A stretch of 64,000 nt of DNA from JAIOZK01 sp964468645 (GTDB lineage Bacteria > Bacteroidota > Bacteroidia > Bacteroidales > JAIOZK01), in contig CAYXUU010000004.1 of assembly GCA_964468645.1 (NCBI GenBank), positions 124,001 to 188,000 on the forward strand. Direction: 5' to 3'. Made by a program: the position numbers and the translations under genes. This document shows, piece by piece, positions 60,390-64,000 of the stretch. Under the pieces are notes generated by a model, which did no database searches, was not told the DNA's origin, and saw nothing but the letters and a program-made list of their open reading frames with translations. Each line of letters opens with the position of its first letter. Positions within the stretch are counted from its first letter, which is position 1.

Positions 60390-62174
60390 ATGACCACCGA
60401 CCAAATCATAGTAGCCGCAGTAATCGTTTTTCTCCTCGTATCCCTGTACAAGAATTTTTTCGGGCCTGGAGTTACTTTTATCATTGGGGTTAGTGTTCTT
60501 GGAATCAGTGGGATTCTTACCCCGGGGGAAATCCTTCGTGGATTCGCCAATGAACAAATTGCGGTGATCATACTGCTGTTGCTGATTGGTGAGATCATTC
60601 GAAAATCGACCCTGATCGATAATATGTTTAACCGGTTCTTTAAAAGGACTTATACTTATAAAGGATTTTTGTTGAAATTACTTTTCCCTGTTGCCGCCCT
60701 TTCATCCATGATTAATAATACACCACTTGTGGCCATCATGATGCCCTATGTGCATAATTGGGGCAGGCGAAATAATATCGCATCATCTAAATTATTGATT
60801 CCGCTCTCTTTTGCTGCCATGCTTGGGGGCACCGCCACATTGATCGGAACCTCCACAAACCTTGTTGTTAACGGATTGGTGGCAGAACAGGACATTATAC
60901 CCGGATTTAATACCTTGGAGATCTTTGATTTTGCTCCTGTCGGATTAAGCATGATCATTTTGGGAGGTTTGTACCTGGTATTCTTTGGTTACAGGCTGTT
61001 GCCCAATAATCCTGATATCAAAGAAGAATTAGCTGAAAACTCCCGCGAATATCTTGTTGAAGTAAGGGTAAACAAGGATTCGGAATACCATAACAAAAGC
61101 ATTGAAGAAGCCCGTTTGAGAAATCTTAAGGGTTTGTTTCTGGTGGAGATTGTCAGGGAAGGGGAGATCATTTCCCCGGTATCCCCCTCAACCATTATTT
61201 ATGAAGAAGACAATCTGATCTTTGCCGGAAATACCGAAACCATCGCCGATATGGTGGAAAGCAATAAAAATATCCAACCCTCAGAGCTGGGTATGTATGC
61301 CAGAAGAAGCAAAAAGGAAGTGGTTGAAGTCTTTATAACACCAAATTCAGGGCTGGTCAACAAAACCGTCAGGGATAGTAATTTCCGTGCCCGTTTTGAT
61401 GCGGCAATACTTGCAGTACACCGTAATGGTGAAAAGATAAAAGGAAAGATCGGAAATGCGGAACTTGATGCAGGAGACCTACTTTTACTGGTCACCGGTG
61501 ATGACTTTCATGGTATTGCCAGCGACACCAGCGACTTCTTCATCGTTGATAAGGTGCGTAGTATTGAAAAAATGCCTATGCTGCAAAGTTTGTTGATCAT
61601 TGTTGGTCTGGTATCTTCGGTATTGCTGGCATCTTTAAAAGTTGTCCCATTGTTTACCTGCCTGGTGGTGTTCCTGATTGCATTGTTATTATCCGGCATC
61701 GCCAAACCCAAGGAGCTTCATAAAGGATTGAATTTCAACCTGATTTTTATCATTGCGCTGTCGCTTGCCTTGGGCATGGCCATGATCAAGACAGATATTG
61801 CATATATTTTGTCTCATGCCTTTTTAGGATTTATCAAACCCTATGGGATCATCACCCTATTATTTGGAATATTCCTCATAACGAATTTACTGGCATCAAT
61901 CATCACGAATATTGGTGCTGTCGCTATTATATTCCCTATTGCCTTAAGCCTTGCACAGCAGCTGGATGCCAACCCAAAACCTTTTGTATTACTTGTAGCA
62001 TTTGCTGCAGCAGCCAGTTTCATCACCCCCATTGGTTACCAGACAAATCTTATGGTTTACGGTCCCGGGGGATATAAGTTTAAGGATTATATGAGGATAG
62101 GGGCACCGTTGAGTATTTTGTTTATGGTGGTGGCCGTGTTGATGCTGGTGGCGCAGTTTGGGTTGCATTTCTGA
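60390..62174 (+). CDS. SLC13-family permease with two TrkA-C domains, probable sulfate transporter
   Basis: A 594-aa transporter: about five N-terminal helices with SMINNTPLVAIMMPYVHNWG and GGTATLIGTSTNLVVNGLV (about 140-160), two central TrkA-C domains (ENSREYLVEVRVNKDSEY at about 215, and KEVVEVFITPNSGLVNKTVR at about 305), then C-terminal helices with NIGAVAIIFPIALSLA and TPIGYQTNLMVYGPGGY. The layout matches SLC13/CysP-like sulfate permeases found within cys clusters. ATG 60390 is preferred over one three codons upstream. It should feed sulfate to CysDN. Confidence 0.9.
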   Translation: MTTDQIIVAAVIVFLLVSLYKNFFGPGVTFIIGVSVLGISGILTPGEILRGFANEQIAVIILLLLIGEIIRKSTLIDNMFNRFFKRTYTYKGFLLKLLFPVAALSSMINNTPLVAIMMPYVHNWGRRNNIASSKLLIPLSFAAMLGGTATLIGTSTNLVVNGLVAEQDIIPGFNTLEIFDFAPVGLSMIILGGLYLVFFGYRLLPNNPDIKEELAENSREYLVEVRVNKDSEYHNKSIEEARLRNLKGLFLVEIVREGEIISPVSPSTIIYEEDNLIFAGNTETIADMVESNKNIQPSELGMYARRSKKEVVEVFITPNSGLVNKTVRDSNFRARFDAAILAVHRNGEKIKGKIGNAELDAGDLLLLVTGDDFHGIASDTSDFFIVDKVRSIEKMPMLQSLLIIVGLVSSVLLASLKVVPLFTCLVVFLIALLLSGIAKPKELHKGLNFNLIFIIALSLALGMAMIKTDIAYILSHAFLGFIKPYGIITLLFGIFLITNLLASIITNIGAVAIIFPIALSLAQQLDANPKPFVLLVAFAAAASFITPIGYQTNLMVYGPGGYKFKDYMRIGAPLSILFMVVAVLMLVAQFGLHF

Positions 62175-62178
62175 TGAA

Positions 62179-62460
62179 TTGACTTAAGAAAAGGGGCGAC
62201 TTGAGGGGCGTAAGAGATAAGGGCACGAAGATTTTTCACCGCTAAGACGCGATGGGCGCTAGGAAGGATAGGTTGCCAACCTTTAAATGGTTGGCTACCT
62301 TATGCAAATAATATTAACAATACCTTGGCTTCGCTCAGAATGACAGATCCGGGGGTTTTTAAAAGATTTTTCGACTTCGCTCGAAACACAAACCGCAGAG
62401 AACGCAGAGAAACGCGAAAGAAGACAAAAGAAAAAAGTAAAAAGATAAAAGAATCGATTA
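62179..62460 (+). repeat. About 280-bp direct repeat, copy 1
   Basis: Nearly identical to 63378-63657 at a constant offset of 1199 nt through most of its length. It is a mosaic: TTGACTTAAG units, CACCGCTAAGACGCGATGGG, a hairpin AGGTTGCCAACC...GGTTGGCTACCT, CTTGGCTTCGCTC, CCGCAGAGAACGCAGAGAAA and GACAAAAGAAAAAAGTAAAA. The rest of the 499-bp gap up to 62673 includes TACGACACTCATACACAAGC and GCATTGTGTCATCTTGG but no gene. Confidence 0.9.
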
Positions 62461-62673
62461 ACAAAACCAAGGATTTCTTTTTCGTGAAGGCCTTGTGTGT
62501 AAGCAATCCGCAATGACACAAAGTAGCAAAGTAAACTACGACACTCATACACAAGCATTGTGTCATCTTGGATTGTGGGAACAAAATATATCCGTAGCTT
62601 TTGTTCAAAATTTTAAGAAGCCTTGATTTTTTCGTTCTTTTTTATCAAGAAAAAAGGACATAAATACCAAATC

Positions 62674-63381
62674 ATGAAAAAACGTGATATCATAAAGCAA
62701 ACCATTTCCATTATTTTAAAACACTGCACCCCAGAACGGATTTACCTTTTCGGTTCTCAGGTTGATGGTGAAGCTGGTGAGCGCTCTGATATTGATATTG
62801 CTTATGATGCAGAAGGATTTAAGAATGATCTGCTGATTAAAGAGGAATTAAAAGAGATGCAGACATTATTTAAAATTGATGTTGTGAATTTAGCCAGGAC
62901 TGAGCAACGTTTTCGTCAGCGGGTACTGGATACAGGAAAAGTAATGTGGTCCAGAACTAAATTGATGCGATTTGAGGATGGGTTATACAATTTCAGCAAA
63001 GCATTGGAGAGGTTCACAGGAATAATTGAACACAAGGAAAGTTACAATAGAGATGGTTATGGTGATGTTTTTCTTGACGTTGCAGTAAAACGATTTGAAT
63101 TCACTTTCGAAATGGCCTGGAAAGCATGTTACCGTGCACTTGCCTATCTTGGTTTTGACTGCAAAACACCGCGTGATTGTCTCAGGGAAGCTTTTAACCA
63201 GAAGCTAATTGATGATGAAAACGTATGGTTAGAAATGCTCGAACAAAGAAACCTCTCATCTCATACTTATGACGAACCAGTAATTAGTGAGTTGAATCAG
63301 GACATGGATCGGTATCTCGAAGCGTTTGTTGATCTTAAGGATAAGCTTGAAGAGTTGTATAGAAAACAAAATAATATTTGA
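62674..63381 (+). CDS. Fused MNT nucleotidyltransferase / HEPT (MntA-HepT-like) protein
   Basis: A 235-aa single polypeptide joining two parts normally encoded by separate genes (HI0073/HI0074 type). Residues 1-~93 are a minimal nucleotidyltransferase with GS(27-28)-x10-D39-x-D41 (GSQVDGEAGERSDID) and a third Asp69. Residues ~100-235 are a HEPT-like helical domain with R192-x4-H197-x-Y199 (RNLSSHTY). In known type VII systems MntA AMPylates the Tyr of this motif to silence the HepT RNase. ATG 62674 is chosen over one 17 codons upstream in repeat-like sequence. It is flanked by 280-bp direct repeats within the sulfate gene cluster. Confidence 0.88.
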   Translation: MKKRDIIKQTISIILKHCTPERIYLFGSQVDGEAGERSDIDIAYDAEGFKNDLLIKEELKEMQTLFKIDVVNLARTEQRFRQRVLDTGKVMWSRTKLMRFEDGLYNFSKALERFTGIIEHKESYNRDGYGDVFLDVAVKRFEFTFEMAWKACYRALAYLGFDCKTPRDCLREAFNQKLIDDENVWLEMLEQRNLSSHTYDEPVISELNQDMDRYLEAFVDLKDKLEELYRKQNNI

Positions 63382-63657
63382 CTTAAGCGAAGGGCCGACT
63401 TGAGTGACGTAAGCGATAAGGGCACGAAGATTTTTCACCGCTAAGACGCGATGGGCGCTAGGAAGGATAGGTTGCCAACCTTTAAATGGTTGGCTACCTT
63501 ATGCAAATAATATTAACAATACCTTGGCTTCGCTCGGTATGACAGATCCGGGGGTTTTTAAAAGATTTTTCGACTTCTCGAAATACAAACCGCAGAGAAC
63601 GCTAAGAAACGCGAAGGAAGACAAAAGAAAAAAGTAAAAAGATAAAAGATTCGATTA
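63378..63657 (+). repeat. About 280-bp direct repeat, copy 2
   Basis: This second copy differs from copy 1 by scattered substitutions and small indels (for example, three bases fewer in CGACTTCTCGAAATAC). It overlaps the stop codon region of the fused toxin-antitoxin gene. After it, GCCCTTTTATGTCAAG (about 63688) and GGGGACAAAAGGGC (about 63733) form a further inverted repeat before cysC. No gene is seen between 63382 and 63780. Confidence 0.9.
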
Positions 63658-63780
63658 GTAAAACTAATTACGAAGAGCTTGGATCGCCCTTTTATGTCAA
63701 GTCGAAGCGAAGCGGAGATCCCAACTATGGTCGGGGACAAAAGGGCATCAAATAATAATAAATCATTTATACAACACTAT

Positions 63781-64000
63781 GAACAAAGCGCAAGCAAACA
63801 TCCACCCTGTTTTTCACCAGATCCTCAACCGCGCCGACAAGGAAAGATTCCTTAACCAGCGTGCCTGTGTAATCTGGATGACAGGATTATCAGGATCGGG
63901 CAAAACAACAATTGCCCAGCATATTGAAAGGGAACTGAATAAACGGGGACACCTCACCCAGGTACTCGATGGCGACAATATCCGTACCGGCATCAACAAC
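63781..64000 (+). CDS. cysC: Adenylylsulfate kinase CysC (partial, runs off the window)
   Basis: The first 73 codons of an APS kinase: CVIWMTGLSGSGKTTIAQHI with an intact Walker A (GLSGSGKTT), ERELNKRGHLTQVLDGDNIR and TGINN. The DGDN-R pattern is diagnostic of CysC. It phosphorylates APS to PAPS, the donor for sulfotransferases or sulfate reduction. The canonical P-loop contrasts with that of the kinase-like tail fused to CysN. Confidence 0.93.

Noticed and set aside
1..64000. tRNA, rRNA, riboswitch or integrase/att structure
   Set aside because: I looked through the intergenic regions for T-loop (GTTCGA) contexts, known riboswitch cores and integrase genes and saw none; without a covariance search this is not exhaustive.

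Overview
The window looks like a chromosomal segment of a low-G+C member of the Bacteroidota, probably near Bacteroidales/Marinilabiliales. The signs are two proteins with type IX secretion (Por) C-terminal sorting domains, Bacteroidota-type -33 TTG / -7 TAnnTTTG promoters, almost no Shine-Dalgarno sequences, short GT5 glycogen synthase, UpxY antitermination, and the gene order ftsX-DUF3098-uppP-truB-queA. I saw no rRNA, tRNA, CRISPR array or complete insertion sequence.

Layout. 0-15 kb: glycogen synthase, proline dehydrogenase, a yceD-rpmF-plsX-fabH lipid/ribosome operon, PHP phosphatase, U32 peptidase, a secreted beta-propeller protein, aspS, radical SAM protein, and a GxxExxY gene boxed by perfect inverted repeats. 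15-24 kb: a sigma-54 two-component pair divergent from a MacB/FtsX permease, with tandem palindromic upstream sites, then a winged-helix operon in which the two membrane-protein genes (one is creD) have lost their middles. 23.5-36 kb: a 2028-aa alpha-2-macroglobulin, a TIGR03790-type secreted protein, DUF3108, leuS and a D-Ala-D-Ala dipeptidase. 37-47 kb: cell-envelope and housekeeping genes (ftsX, uppP, truB, queA, ispD, GT2, flippase-like protein, ruvC), interrupted by an A+T-rich lipoprotein island. 47-52 kb: arginase-like protein, a four-helix-bundle protein and topA. 52-64 kb: a polysaccharide locus start (winged-helix/NTase-like regulator, UpxY, nucleotide-sugar dehydrogenase, epimerase), followed by sulfate activation and transport genes (cysD, cysN with a CysC-like tail, SLC13 permease, cysC running off the end).

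The most unusual aspect is repeat biology. Short palindromic and tandem repeats fill most intergenic regions, and some sit in frame inside conserved enzymes: twice in the dehydrogenase, twice in the epimerase, and at the C-terminus of the flippase-like protein. Small genes (GxxExxY, four-helix bundle) sit in inverted-repeat cassettes. A single-chain MntA-HepT-like toxin-antitoxin gene sits between two ~280-bp direct repeats inside the sulfate gene cluster. At least five genes keep both conserved flanks but lack a central block, which suggests a recurrent deletion process or a systematic assembly problem.
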